Shown one piece after another: positions 1 to 10,136 of a DNA stretch of 64,000 bases (within the stretch, counting starts at the first letter, position 1; each line of letters starts with the position of its first letter). The stretch comes from Bradyrhizobium sp. 132 (GTDB lineage Bacteria; Pseudomonadota; Alphaproteobacteria; Rhizobiales; Xanthobacteraceae). Under the pieces are notes generated by a model. It was not told the DNA's origin. It saw only the letters and a list, made by a program, of their open reading frames with translations, and did no database searches. Location of the stretch: assembly GCF_023074185.1 (NCBI RefSeq), contig NZ_JADPKY010000053.1, forward strand, positions 1 to 64,000, read 5' to 3'. A program made the translations under genes and the position numbers.

Positions 1-455
1 GTCAGCGTATCTTCGACCGACGCACCACCAATCATCAAATCCCGAATCATGGTCACCCATGGATTCAGAACCTTCAATCAAATGCAACTGTAATGCTAGT
101 GCATCAATAGTATTGGGGCTTGGAAATATCATACTACAAACTAGTGAGTGAAGTCGGCGCGTTCAAGCAGAAGCGCTTTTCGAGTTGTTGTTTTGAAGAC
201 GCATCGAGTGTCCCATCTCTATCGCTTGCTTCCATGTTGAAGGCGCTGACGTGCACGTGGAAAATCAGGTTTGTCACGCGAATAAAGATCCAGATGACAG
301 AGGACAAATTCGCGTGTAGTTCCGGTTCTTATCTCAAAGAGAAAAATCCGCTGGAATAGTTGTCGATGACCATTGATATGGTAATGGGAAGCAGTTGCGT
401 CTTCGCCAAAAACAAGACGCTCCAGGCAGATGTGCAAAGCGAAATCGGAGAACAC
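1..455. other. No gene recognised at left edge
   Basis: I see no convincing coding region. Short open frames exist on both strands but none has a ribosome binding site or a recognisable protein. Confidence 0.5.
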
Positions 456-629
456 GTGGCAAAAAGCACCAAGCGCAAAGAGTATAGTAAGGATGACGTC
501 AAGCTGCTCAAGGCGCACTCAAAGGCCCGCACCCCTGTAGCTAGGGTTTCAAAGCTTATGAAGCGATCCGAGGGCTCTCTAAGACAGAAAGCACGTACCT
601 TGGGGATTGGCTTGGGTCACCAGCGCTGA
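456..629 (+). CDS. Small basic hypothetical protein (57 aa)
   Basis: A small lysine/arginine-rich protein of unknown function. I place the start at a GTG because a GGAG lies 5 bases upstream and the product then begins MAKSTKRKEY. The C-terminal half (SKLMKRSEGSLRQKARTLGI) looks like a helix-turn-helix or SANT/Myb-like element in which a basic helix follows a short turn. From memory, short proteins of this kind are common in Bradyrhizobium and Rhizobium genomes, often in several copies, but I cannot name a function. The frame stays open upstream to an earlier TTG at 360, which would give 89 residues; the extra residues look non-conserved. It stands alone, with debris on both sides. Confidence 0.6.
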   Translation: MAKSTKRKEYSKDDVKLLKAHSKARTPVARVSKLMKRSEGSLRQKARTLGIGLGHQR

Positions 630-1535
630 TATCCGCCTCAATGTTCGGAAATTGACCGGCGTAATGATCGAGACGGCCAGGCGGCTTACGACCGCCAGGC
701 CACCCGATCGCTTCAGGTCCCTGCGCCCAAGGGTCAGCTCGCGCCATGAACGAGCTGACCGATTTCCTGATAGACCGGCTCACTTGGCCTAAAACTCGTC
801 GAGTCATGGTTTTAATCAGGGACTGATAAGCCCGACTCGTTCGTCTCATAGTGCGGCTTACATCGGTCAATATAGATTTATCGAGCCCGGAAATACGGTC
901 CGCGAGCGTGCCGGCGGATCATCATCCCGGCCGGTAGACGTCATTCGGCGCTGAGCTATCTCCCTCTGCCTCCATCCTTCTCGAGGCGCGGCTACTGGAA
1001 CCTAGTTGCCCCGAAGAGGGAGCTTGGCACGATTTTTCCGAGTCCGTGGGTGCCGGCATGTCGGCCTACAGCATTAGCGGCCTGCGGCTGACGCAGATCG
1101 CTCCGATGATGCTGCGGGCCGGCAAGGCGCAGAAAGAAGGGAATAGCCGCGGTCCGGCCTACGGCGACAACATAAAGGAACTCCGGCAGGAGATGTGCGT
1201 CGAGTAGGCGCAGAAGCGTACAAGTATTTTGTATGTTCATGCGGAGCCGCCTCGGCATCCTCTTGTATGCGGGATTTGTTATGAGGTGAGCAAGAGCGGT
1301 GGTGAACCTTGTTCATCGTCATCATCGAGGCTGTTGATTTCGCCGCCGCGACTGCCGCGCGCGGACAGCGCGGCGGCCGCGGTAGACTCCATGGTGGCGA
1401 TGAGAATTGAATTGCGTGCCGCACTCGCTAGCAGCAGGCCGCATTTGCGGTAAGATCGCCTGTATCCAGAAACGATTGAATATGACGTCCTTCGAATTCG
1501 GGAGCTGCTCCTTGCTGAACTTTCGATATGTTGCC
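630..1535. other. Gene-poor stretch, decayed DNA
   Basis: About 900 bases without a convincing gene. A 49-codon open frame at 1058-1207 on the plus strand (begins MSAYSISGLRLTQIAPMMLR) reads smoothly and could be the tail of a lost gene, but I do not recognise it. The overlapping minus-strand frames are very arginine- and serine-rich, as expected for chance frames in GC-rich DNA. Confidence 0.4.
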
Positions 1536-2090
1536 TCAGGCAATTTTAAGCGTGTCGCCGCCGATTTCGCGGTTGCAAGGGCAGAGCTCTTCCGTCTGTA
1601 TCGCATCCAGAACGCGTAACGTGTCCGTCGGGCTGCGGCCGACATTGAGGCTTGTCGCATAGACATGCTGGACCGTGTTCTCAGGATCGACGATGAACGT
1701 GTAGCGATGCGCGATGCCATCACGCGATCGCACTCCAAGGCCATCGACCAGTGCGCCCTTGGTGTCCGCAAACTGCCAGATCGATAAACGGTGCAGATCC
1801 TTGTGCTCACGCCGCCAGGCGAGCTTGCAAAACTCGTTATCGGTCGAGCCACCAAGCACGATTGCATCGCGATCGGCGAAATGCTTGGACAGGCGAGCAA
1901 ACTCAGCGATTTCGGTTGGGCAGACGAATGTGAAATCCTTCGGGTAAAAGAAGATGACTTTCCATTTTCCGGGGAAACTCCTCTCAGTCAGCGTCTCGAA
2001 GGCGCTCTGCCCGTTCTCCTCTGGCAGGTGAAAGCCGGGCTTCACGCCTGTGATGTCGAACGGCGGCAACTTACTTCCAATTCCAGGCAT
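1536..2090 (-). CDS. Peroxiredoxin of the AhpC/TSA family (PrxS-like)
   Basis: A thiol peroxidase of 184 residues that would reduce hydrogen peroxide and organic peroxides in the cytoplasm. The peroxidatic cysteine is in DFTFVCPTEI (about residue 57) and a C-terminal LCPCNREIGG supplies candidate resolving cysteines. The start at 2090 (MPGIGSKLPPF) gives the normal N terminus; the longer frame to 2198 adds unrelated residues. It is divergent from nifH, and a good -24/-12 promoter sits about 50 bases upstream of the start. This recalls the RpoN-dependent peroxiredoxin PrxS of Rhizobium etli, expressed in bacteroids. Expression together with nitrogenase would protect a cell respiring hard at low oxygen; that role is inference. 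Confidence 0.9.
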   Translation of the reverse strand: MPGIGSKLPPFDITGVKPGFHLPEENGQSAFETLTERSFPGKWKVIFFYPKDFTFVCPTEIAEFARLSKHFADRDAIVLGGSTDNEFCKLAWRREHKDLHRLSIWQFADTKGALVDGLGVRSRDGIAHRYTFIVDPENTVQHVYATSLNVGRSPTDTLRVLDAIQTEELCPCNREIGGDTLKIA

Positions 2091-2141
2091 ATTGTCCTCA
2101 CAGCATCGCGTCACACGGAAACAGCGTTCCGCGACTGGCAA

Positions 2142-2157
2142 AGCAAGCGATATGCCA
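2142..2157 (-). promoter_or_regulatory. -24/-12 (sigma-54) promoter of the peroxiredoxin gene
   Basis: Read on the minus strand the sequence is TGGCATA, four bases, TTGCT, the same 7-4-5 spacing as the nifH promoter. It keeps the invariant GG and GC. It lies 52 bases before the peroxiredoxin start. Confidence 0.75.
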
Positions 2158-2217
2158 CCCCTCTGATGGCAAGTCCCATCATGCCGGTCGTGGAACATTC
2201 GCCTTTGATGATGGCGG

Positions 2218-2233
2218 TGTCCCTATCTGCACC
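2218..2233. promoter_or_regulatory. Imperfect NifA upstream activator site
   Basis: TGT-N10-ACC, one mismatch from the palindromic NifA consensus TGT-N10-ACA. It is about 60 bases upstream of the peroxiredoxin -24 element, where an activator site would be expected. Confidence 0.35.
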
Positions 2234-2350
2234 GTGTGGTCTCCTCAATTGACTCGGCCCGGCATTCCCCGTTGCGCGCTCCTTCGCCCGCCTCTCGCAG
2301 GGGAATCCACGCGCCCCGCTTTGTCGGTTTTCTGTCAGAGCCCTTGCCGC

Positions 2351-2366
2351 TGTCGGGTCCACCACA
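2351..2366. promoter_or_regulatory. NifA upstream activator site
   Basis: A perfect TGT-N10-ACA, ending 67 bases before the nifH -24 element. That puts it near -100 relative to the expected transcription start, the usual place for NifA binding. It could also serve the divergent peroxiredoxin promoter. Confidence 0.8.
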
Positions 2367-2433
2367 GCTTCCGGTCTCGGGCGCCGCGCTATTAGTCAAG
2401 CCTAATCAGATGCTTAACGCGCGTGCGAACGAA

Positions 2434-2449
2434 TGGCACGCCAGTTGCT
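2434..2449 (+). promoter_or_regulatory. -24/-12 (sigma-54) promoter of nifH
   Basis: TGGCACG, four bases, TTGCT: an exact match to the RpoN consensus, about 160 bases before the nifH start, with a NifA site upstream. Confidence 0.92.
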
Positions 2450-2547
2450 AACTGAATGCAGCAACAAGGAGTGACGGGCTGAGGGCACGCCGACGCCGAT
2501 GGCGAGCGATGGCCTCCTTCCCGAAACCCGTGTGCCCACGTTTCTGA

Positions 2548-3498
<951 letters not shown>

Positions 3499-3506
3499 TT
3501 CATCTT

Positions 3507-3535
3507 GTCGGCCTTCTCGACCGGGGAAGGCCGAC
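3507..3535 (+). terminator. Stem-loop between nifH and nifQ
   Basis: A perfect 10-base-pair inverted repeat (3507-3516 and 3526-3535) with a 9-base loop, 8 bases after the nifH stop and without a T run. It probably stabilises the nifH message or lowers read-through into nifQ. Confidence 0.6.
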
Positions 3536-3564
3536 ATCGTCCACTCAGAAGCTGCGGGACCTTC

Positions 3565-4293
3565 ATGATTGGCATACAAAGCGAATTTGCCAATACGGTG
3601 TCATCTCCTGTATCAGCAGCTCACGTCGCCGAGCAGCGCGATGCGAGTGAGCTCTACGGGCTTCTGACCGGGCGCCATCCAACAGAAGTCGACATCAGCG
3701 ACGATAACGATTTCGATCGCCATGTGCTCGCTTGCGTTCTCGCCGCATCCGCTATGGATGGCGGCCAACTTCCCGAACGGGCCGGCTTGACTAACCAGGA
3801 GCTCGATGCGCTGTTGGTGCAATGCTTTCCATCGACGCCGATCAGGAGTTGTACCTGGCGCGAACAGTCCGCGTTACCGGCTCCTGACGAGACGATTATG
3901 GTGCGAGACCTCCTGCTTGCGCAACGTTCCACTCATGGAGAGGTCGGCGGCTGGCTCGCGACGATGATCGCGCGGCGCGCCATGGAGCCTAATCACCTGT
4001 GGGAAGATCTCGGTCTGCGGGAGCGGGACGAATTGTCCCGCCTCCTGATGCGCCATTTCGGGCCGCTGGCGGCTCGCAACACCAAGAACATGCGGTGGAA
4101 GCGCTTCTTCTATCGCACGCTATGCGAAGATGACGGTCTGGTGATGTGTACCACGCCGGTCTGCACGGAATGCAATGATTTTGATCTTTGCTTCGGCGAG
4201 GAGAGCGGGGAGAGCCGGATGGCCGGACGCCGGCGGGATCATCTGCGTCGTCTCGATGACTCCGTCCAAGCCATCCGAAGTTCGCAGGGCTGA
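3565..4293 (+). CDS. nifQ: NifQ, molybdenum donor for FeMo-cofactor synthesis
   Basis: NifQ is an Fe-S protein thought to deliver molybdenum, as a Mo-Fe-S cluster, to the NifEN/NifH cofactor assembly machinery. The family signature C-x4-C-x2-C-x5-C is present near the C terminus (CTTPVCTECNDFDLC), preceded by the conserved MRWKRFFYRTLCEDDG. I start at 3565 (MIGIQSEF...), 242 residues; the frame is open to 3505 but that part overlaps the nifH stem-loop. It is co-oriented with nifH and has no promoter of its own that I can see, so it is probably read from the nifH promoter at a lower level. Confidence 0.93.
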   Translation: MIGIQSEFANTVSSPVSAAHVAEQRDASELYGLLTGRHPTEVDISDDNDFDRHVLACVLAASAMDGGQLPERAGLTNQELDALLVQCFPSTPIRSCTWREQSALPAPDETIMVRDLLLAQRSTHGEVGGWLATMIARRAMEPNHLWEDLGLRERDELSRLLMRHFGPLAARNTKNMRWKRFFYRTLCEDDGLVMCTTPVCTECNDFDLCFGEESGESRMAGRRRDHLRRLDDSVQAIRSSQG

Positions 4294-4934
4294 GCTCATA
4301 TTGGATGCCCGCTCCTCGGCGCGAGTCCCGGTGTATCGGACCAGCTTTCGGCCAACGGTCACATGACCGGACTGAGGGTTTGAAAAGACACCGGGTAAAC
4401 AACTTCGCGCAGGCAGCCTAAGCAGGACGCGGCGGGGCCTGATCAACGGGCTTGATAACTGGTGGATGCGACCGTCACATTTACCGCCAATATGTTCTAT
4501 GTTGACGCGATCGAGGCCAACATCCGCCCTCTCGATCGCGCCCCGCTGACTTTTTACGAACGCCGACTTGTGGTTGGACGATGCGATGGCTCAAGAATCT
4601 TCTTCGATCAGCGCCGGGATGCACGCGCCTTCCCCGAACTGTTGCAGCTTGAGGTCAGGCCCGAACCGTTGCCCGGCTGCCAAGCTTTCAAGCTCGGCGC
4701 TTGCCTCCAGCTCGGTCGCAAGCGCAGCGAAGCTGGCGCTCCGCCGGTTCCACCCTGTCGGATTTGCGACACACCCGACAAATCTGAAATGCGACGTCAT
4801 TCACAGGTTCTCGGGAACTCGAGCGGGTTGGCACAGCAGTTGCTGAACAGCTTCCGGAATAAACCTACGGAGCCGCTGATGGCGTTCGCTGCCGCAATCA
4901 CCGCGCCCGACAAAGATCAGTCGAGGTCCATAGT
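4294..4934. other. No gene between nifQ and the nifV relic
   Basis: About 640 bases. A single frame runs open through 4462-6144 (560 codons) but its first 160 codons look like nothing known and its second part is the nifV relic read in only one of its frames, so I do not call it a gene. Confidence 0.5.
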
Positions 4935-6060
4935 CCGTAATGACACCACCTTGCGCGACAACAGACACCGGGCGTGGCCTTCGCGACACCGGAAAATGTC
5001 TCGATCGCGCGTGTCGCTGGCCGCGGCGGGAGTCACGGAGATCGAGGCCGGCACGCCGGCGATGGGTCAGGAAGAGATTGCCGCGATCCGAGCGGTCGCC
5101 GAAGCTGGCCTTGCGGCCACGATCATCGGCTGGTGCCAGATAAAACCCCGCGGATGTGGATGCGGAGATCGAGGCCGGTGTTTCGATGGTAATCCTATCG
5201 ATTCCATCGTCGGACGCGCAGATTGCGGCGAAGCTCGGTGGCGCCGTTTGGCCGTGCTGGAGCGGGTGAAGCGTGTCGTGGCCCACGCTCGCGACAAGGG
5301 ACTGGGTGTCGCGCTAGGTGGCGAAGACTCCTCGCGTGCTGATGTCAACTTCCTGATCGACCTGATCGACCTGATCGACCTGATCGACCTGATCGCAAGC
5401 GCCAAAGCGGCCAGCGCGCGGCGCGTTCGTCTCGCAGATACGCTGAGCGTGCTCAATCCTGACGCGTCCTTTGCGCTCATGGCCTCACTGCGCGCCAGCA
5501 CCGATCTCGAGTTCGAATTCCACGACCAAGACGATCTTGCGCTCGCGACGGCTCATACGCTGGCGGCGATCAAGGCCGGTGCGACGCACGACTCTGTGAC
5601 GCTTATTGGATTGGGCGAGCGAGCCGGCAATGTGCCGCTGGAGGAAGTTGCCGTCGCACTCAGCCAGCTCTACGGGCATGATACCGGCGTGCTGCTCTGC
5701 GAGCTGGAAAAAGTCGCGGCCGCCGCTGCGGCCGCAGCGTGCCCCACCATTCCGCTCAACAAGCGATTTGTGGCGAGCATGTCTTGCCCCATGAATCCGC
5801 CATCCACGTCAAGACCGGGCCACCTACCAAGCGCGGGACCCGAGGTTGCTCGGCCGCTCCCACCGATTGTGATCGGCGAGCATTCAGAGCTTGCCGCTAT
5901 CACTTCGCTGTGGTCCGAGTTGCAGCTTTCGGTCATCGCCGACCAAACCCAAACCATTCTTGCGCGCGTCCGTAAGCATGCCGTCGAGCACAAAGGCCCG
6001 GTTTCCGAGGAAACGGTGGTGGCGATCTGGCGCGACATTCATGAGAGCTCGCTCCTCAAC
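4935..6060 (+). pseudogene. nifV: nifV (homocitrate synthase) relic, many frameshifts
   Basis: Homocitrate synthase makes the organic ligand of FeMo-cofactor. Pieces of the protein appear in order but in changing frames: NDTTLRD (about 4939), GVAFATPENVSIARV in another frame, AAAGVTEIEAGTPAMGQEEI (about 5020), DVDAEIEAGVSMVILSIP in a third frame (about 5152), VLERVKRVVAHARDKGLGVA, LADTLSVLNP, LEFEFHDQDDLALATAHTLA, GLGERAGNVPLEEVAVAL, then AICGEHVLPHESAIHV and VIGEHSELAAI in shifted frames, ending with ILARVRKHAVEHKGPVSEE. I count at least five frame changes, so it cannot make a working enzyme. Most rhizobia lack nifV and receive homocitrate from the host, so the loss fits a strict symbiont. 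Confidence 0.85.
5353..5396 (+). repeat. 9-bp tandem repeat inside the nifV relic
   Basis: Four full copies of CTGATCGAC plus a partial fifth, encoding Leu-Ile-Asp repeats where NifV normally has a single LIDLIA-type stretch. In-frame expansion by slippage in a gene free of selection. Confidence 0.85.
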
Positions 6061-6157
6061 GGAGGGCGATCAGGTGGTCAGACATGCGCTTCGCGCGATC
6101 AGGTTGGAACATTCGGGCCAGGACGGTTCTGGTCGCGGATCTAGATGGAGGTTGAGA

Positions 6158-6490
6158 ATGACGACGGACGGGATCCTTTCGCAATTGAACAAGGCCTCCG
6201 CGGCAGAGGAGTTTTTTGCACTGCTCGGCGTCGAGTACGATGCGAAAATCATCGACGTGGCGCGGCTTCATGTTCTGCGTCGCATGGGTGAATATCTCGC
6301 GGGCGAGGAGTTTACCGGTGCATCCGATCCTGACATCGCCTCGCGTTGCAAGGCCACGCTCGAGCGCGCCTATGCCGATTTCGTCACGTCCTCCCCGATC
6401 GAACAGCGCGTGTTCAAGGTCTTGAGGGATGCGGCCGCACCACAATCGAACAAGCATCCAGCATTGGTGCAGCTCGGTTCTTTGGAGTGA
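6158..6490 (+). CDS. nifW: NifW, nitrogenase stabilising/protective protein
   Basis: NifW associates with the MoFe protein and is needed for full activity of nitrogenase, possibly protecting it from oxygen or helping late assembly. 110 residues, close to the family's usual length. The conserved opening ILSQLNKASAAEEFFALLGV and the middle stretch VARLHVLRRMGEYL are intact. The ATG at 6158 has GGAGGTTGAGA just upstream; the frame is open further 5' only because it runs through the nifV relic. It is intact although the neighbours on both sides (nifV and fixA) are destroyed, which suggests continued selection. Confidence 0.93.
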   Translation: MTTDGILSQLNKASAAEEFFALLGVEYDAKIIDVARLHVLRRMGEYLAGEEFTGASDPDIASRCKATLERAYADFVTSSPIEQRVFKVLRDAAAPQSNKHPALVQLGSLE

Positions 6491-6758
6491 ATTCTGTTTA
6501 TATCGTGCTCTGGAGCGTGAAGGTTCAGAGAACCTGCCAACCACCCCAGGGCGTCGAATTCAAGCGGAAGTTGCAGTTACTGCCGCGGATCCGCAGCTTG
6601 GACACTCGCCACCCTAAGAGCCAATCACGGCTCAGCGCTGATATTTCCGCCGTTTTAAGCTGGTGCCCATGGTGCACCTATCTCCTGCAATGGTACGCCG
6701 GCCCCGGGGAGCACATATTTGGCGAGGAAAGAGCACCAAGATGCGGATGACTGTCTTC

Positions 6759-6774
6759 TGTCGCATTCTGGACA
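6759..6774. promoter_or_regulatory. NifA upstream activator site for the fix operon
   Basis: A perfect TGT-N10-ACA, ending 105 bases before the -24 element at 6880. Confidence 0.8.
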
Positions 6775-6879
6775 TAGGTCCAGCACGGTGTCGAATGTTC
6801 CGATCGTCGTGAGAGGCTGTCAATCCGATTTCCTTCAGTAAATTCTGTATTGGCGGTCAATTTTCATCGTCTGCGCAAT

Positions 6880-6895
6880 TGGTACGACAATTGCT
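6880..6895 (+). promoter_or_regulatory. -24/-12 (sigma-54) promoter of the fix operon
   Basis: TGGTACG, four bases, TTGCT, with the invariant GG and GC at the right spacing. It lies 30 bases before the start of the fixA relic and is the only good promoter I see for fixBCX. Confidence 0.85.
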
Positions 6896-6925
6896 GACAT
6901 TTACTCAGCTAGTCTGGAGAAACGA

Positions 6926-7610
6926 ATGCACATCTTGGTCCGCATCGAGTTTGTTTCTGACGCCGCGCAGTTTCGCGCGCGCTGCCTGTCGACACCATGA
7001 TACGTCGCGACGCCAAAGCGATGGTTGCATATTCCGGCCCGGCTGAGCTGAAAGCTGCGCTTGATCCGCGCCAAAGATTCGTCGACGAAATCACTCCCGC
7101 TGGCCGATCTATGGCCGAGGTTTTCCGGGCGGCGCCCTTGCTCTCCGGCGCTGGTCGCGCGGCGCCGTTGACGGGCGGTTTCACCGCCGGCCCTCGTGCC
7201 CTCGCCAAGAGTTGCGGGCGTGTCGCTGCAATCGGAAATATTGCGAGGGCATTCGGAGTAATGGATCGCATTTTCACCGGCAAGCTCGCGGCCGACAATG
7301 GGACCAGCCGAGCCTCTCGCAGGTCCTCGGTCTGTTCCAACTCGGTTGCATCTCGAAGATGAGCGGGACCAATCGATCGGATCGAGTGACCGCGCGGTTG
7401 CGTGCCTCACTAGTTCCATTGCCAAACGGTGGCCCAGAATGCCGAACCGGGCAAGAACGCCCAAGCGCGTGCTTCCGGGCTCGTCGACAAAGGTCCCGCA
7501 ATGGGTGTCTCGGCCCCGCGCTGCTGCCAGGCGGTGTTGAAAAAATGGCGGCGGGCACGCGGCCGAACTTTAACTGAAGCAATCTTCACCCGCGGATTCA
7601 AAGCTGGAGG
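6926..7610 (+). pseudogene. fixA: fixA (electron-transfer flavoprotein beta) relic
   Basis: FixA is the beta subunit of the FixAB flavoprotein that feeds electrons to nitrogenase. The relic begins with ATG after a GGAG (MHILVRIEFVSDAAQFR, like the family's MHxVVCIKQVPDSAQIR), shifts frame into TMIRRDAKAM...PAELKAAL...GRSMAE, which lines up with the next 44 residues of FixA with about two missing, then shows MDRIFTGKLAADNGT (family VVFTGKQTIDGDT) and, in another frame, VLGLFQLGCISKM (family RLGLQQLTYVAKI), and ends with LTEAIFTRGFK. Frame changes and stops make it non-functional. An intact fixA must be elsewhere if fixBCX is used; in B. japonicum-type genomes fixA lies apart from fixBCX. Confidence 0.8.
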
Positions 7611-7663
7611 CGGAGCACGCTTCGCTGGCGAGCCGCTACTGAACACGGATGGGAGTACAGATG

Positions 7664-8776
7664 ATGAGCACCGCACCCAAAAGCGCAGCTCCGGCCCCGG
7701 GTGGTGGTCGCGCGGCGACCAAGAGGGAGCTGCCCGAACGATTCAAGGCGTATAAGCACGTCTGGGTCTTCATCGAGCAGGAACGCGGGATAGTGCACCC
7801 CGTCTCCTGGGAGCTGATGGGTGCCGGCCGCCGGCTCGCCGACAAGCTCAACGTTGACCTCGCCGCGGTTGTCATCGGCCCGGTCGGGGAGACAACGCAG
7901 CAGGCGGTCGCCGAATCCTTCTGCTACGGCGCCGATCTTGCCTATATCGTCGCGGATGATCTCTTGGCCGATTATCGCAATGAATCCTACACCAAGGCCC
8001 TGTCAGAGCTGGTCAATACGTACAAGCCGGAAATCCTACTCCTAGGGGCAACCACACTGGGCCGCGATCTCGCCGGCTCAGTGGCCACCACACTGCTCAC
8101 CGGCCTAACTGCCGACTGCACCGAGCTCGATGTCGATGCCGACGGCTCGCTTGCAGCCACCCGGCCGACGTTTGGCGGCTCACTATTGTGCACGATCTAC
8201 ACACTGAACTATCGTCCACAGATGGCAACCGTCCGTCCGCGCGTGATGCCGATGCCCGAGCGCGTGACCGGCGCCGTCTGGCGCGTCATCTCGCATCCGC
8301 TCGGGCTTGTAGAGGAAGATATCGTCACAAAAGTGCTGTCGTTCCTCCCGGACCGCGATTCTACAAAGTCCAACCTTGCCTATGCCGACGTGGTCGTCGC
8401 TGGAGGGCTCGGTCTGGGATCGCCTGAGAACTTCCAACTGGTACAGCAGCTCGCGGACGTGCTTGGCGCCGAATATGGCTGCTCGCGGCCGCTGGTCCAG
8501 AAGGGCTGGGTCACCTCGGACCGCCAAATCGGCCAGACCGGGAAAACCATTCGGCCAAAGCTCTATATCGCGGCAGGTATTTCCGGCGCGATCCAGCATC
8601 GCGTTGGCGTGGAGGGGGGCGACCTCATCGTTGCCATCAACACGGACAAGAACGCTCCGATCTTCGACTTTGCCCATATCGGCATCGTCACCGACGCTAT
8701 TCGACTGTTGCCCGCATTGACCTCTGCATTCCGCGCGCAACTGTCGCCGCACTCGCACGACCGCATCGCCGGCTAG
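7664..8776 (+). CDS. fixB: FixB, electron-transfer flavoprotein alpha subunit
   Basis: Alpha subunit of the FixAB electron-transfer flavoprotein, which bifurcates electrons from NADH to ferredoxin/flavodoxin and quinone for nitrogenase. About 370 residues. The N-terminal part has the ETF fold opening [20 protein letters not shown]; the C-terminal FAD-binding domain carries [31 protein letters not shown] and the family end [16 protein letters not shown]...[19 protein letters not shown] choose ATG 7664 ([10 protein letters not shown]) with GGGAG eight bases upstream; ATG 7661 and 7649 are alternatives. It follows the destroyed fixA and is read from the promoter at 6880 through a relic leader of about 740 bases. 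Confidence 0.95.
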   Translation: MSTAPKSAAPAPGGGRAATKRELPERFKAYKHVWVFIEQERGIVHPVSWELMGAGRRLADKLNVDLAAVVIGPVGETTQQAVAESFCYGADLAYIVADDLLADYRNESYTKALSELVNTYKPEILLLGATTLGRDLAGSVATTLLTGLTADCTELDVDADGSLAATRPTFGGSLLCTIYTLNYRPQMATVRPRVMPMPERVTGAVWRVISHPLGLVEEDIVTKVLSFLPDRDSTKSNLAYADVVVAGGLGLGSPENFQLVQQLADVLGAEYGCSRPLVQKGWVTSDRQIGQTGKTIRPKLYIAAGISGAIQHRVGVEGGDLIVAINTDKNAPIFDFAHIGIVTDAIRLLPALTSAFRAQLSPHSHDRIAG

Positions 8777-8787
8777 GGGAGCTTGTT

Positions 8788-10095
8788 ATGATCGAGGAAA
8801 GATTCGACGCGATCGTCGTCGGTGCTGGCATGGGCGGGAATGCGGCAGCGCTAACCATGGCCGAGCGGGGCCTAAAAGTGCTGCAGCTGGAGCGCGGCGA
8901 GTATTCGGGGTCGAAGAACGTGCAAGGCGCCATCCTCTATGCCGACATGCTGGAGAAGCTGATCCCGAATTTCCGAGAAGATGCACCGCTTGAGCGGCAT
9001 CTCGTCGAGCAACGCTTCTGGATCGTGGACGAGCGTTCGCACACGGGGATTCACTATCGCTCCGATGATTTCAACGAGGAGAAGCCGAACCGCTACACCA
9101 TCATCCGCGCGCAGTTCGACAAATGGTTCTCGCAGAAGGTCCGTGAGGCCGGCGCCACGGTGCTGTGCGAGACCACCGTGACCGAGCTCCTCCAGGATTC
9201 CCATGGGAGGGTCGTCGGGGTGCGCACAGACCGAGATGGGGGTGAAATCCATGCAGATGTCGTCGTGCTGGCCGAGGGGGTAAACGGAGTGCTCGGGACG
9301 GGTGCGGGCTTAAGAGGGCGGCCGAAACCGGACAAGATCGCACTCGCGGTCAAGGAGATGCATTTCCTGTCGCGCGAGACAATCGATGCTCGCTTCAATC
9401 TCAAAGGCGACGAGGGGCTCGTTATCGAAGCCGCCGGAACCATCTCCCGCGGCATGACCGGTATGGGCTTCATCTATTCCAACAAGGAATGCATATCGCT
9501 CGGTATCGGCTGTCTTGTTGCCGATTTCCAGCGTACTGGCGAGACGCCTTACGGCCTCCTCGAGGGCTTCAAGCGTCACCCGTCCGTCGCGCCGTTGATC
9601 GAGGGTTCGGAAGTAAAGGAATATTCCGCGCATTTGATCCCCGAAGGTGGATACAGGGCGATCCCGCAGCTTTGTGGTGAGGGCTGGGTCGTTGTCGGAG
9701 ACGCCGCCCAGCTCAACAACGCCATCCATCGCGAGGGGTCCAATCTGGCGATGACGTCGGGCCGTATCGCCGCGGAAGCGATCTGCCTTATCAAATCGCG
9801 AAATGATCCGATGACGGCCAAAAATCTTTCGCTCTACAAAAAACTGCTGAATGATTCCTTCGTGATCAAGGACCTGAAGAAGTACAAGGATATGCCGGCA
9901 CTGATGCACACCCACTCGCAGAACTTCTTTCTCACATATCCGCAGCTCTTCTCCAAGGCGATGCAGGATTACGTGCGCGTCGACGGCACACCAAAGCTTG
10001 AGAAAGAGAAGCTGATGCTGAGCTCGTTCGTCAAGGCGCGGTCGTGGAGTGGACTGCTCAGCGATGCCCTGCGCATTGCCCGGGCTTGGCGGTGA
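8788..10095 (+). CDS. fixC: FixC, ETF:quinone oxidoreductase-like flavoprotein
   Basis: FAD-dependent membrane-associated oxidoreductase that takes electrons from FixAB to the quinone pool, the exergonic branch of the bifurcation. 435 residues, full length. The Rossmann FAD motif [15 protein letters not shown] is at residues 7-21, the second FAD-binding stretch is [21 protein letters not shown] (about residues 297-317), and the C-terminal half has the FixC-type stretch around [19 protein letters not shown]. Starts 11 bases after the fixB stop with GGGAGC upstream, so it is in the same operon. Confidence 0.95.
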   Translation: MIEERFDAIVVGAGMGGNAAALTMAERGLKVLQLERGEYSGSKNVQGAILYADMLEKLIPNFREDAPLERHLVEQRFWIVDERSHTGIHYRSDDFNEEKPNRYTIIRAQFDKWFSQKVREAGATVLCETTVTELLQDSHGRVVGVRTDRDGGEIHADVVVLAEGVNGVLGTGAGLRGRPKPDKIALAVKEMHFLSRETIDARFNLKGDEGLVIEAAGTISRGMTGMGFIYSNKECISLGIGCLVADFQRTGETPYGLLEGFKRHPSVAPLIEGSEVKEYSAHLIPEGGYRAIPQLCGEGWVVVGDAAQLNNAIHREGSNLAMTSGRIAAEAICLIKSRNDPMTAKNLSLYKKLLNDSFVIKDLKKYKDMPALMHTHSQNFFLTYPQLFSKAMQDYVRVDGTPKLEKEKLMLSSFVKARSWSGLLSDALRIARAWR

Positions 10096-10136
10096 TCACA
10101 AACCAAAGACAACGACGAACGACGGAGCCAGAAGCA

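Larger units (their letters stand above)
6491..6925. other. Regulatory region before the fixA relic and fixBCX
   Basis: No gene seen. It holds the NifA site and -24/-12 promoter listed separately. Confidence 0.6.

Noticed and set aside
1025..1040. TGGCACG-N4-TTCCG, resembling a -24/-12 promoter
   Set aside because: The -12 element lacks the essential GC (TTCC instead of TTGC), and no gene starts behind it.
4462..6144. A 560-codon plus-strand open frame
   Set aside because: It is one frame of the nifV relic plus unrelated upstream DNA; recognisable NifV pieces jump in and out of it, so it is not a protein.
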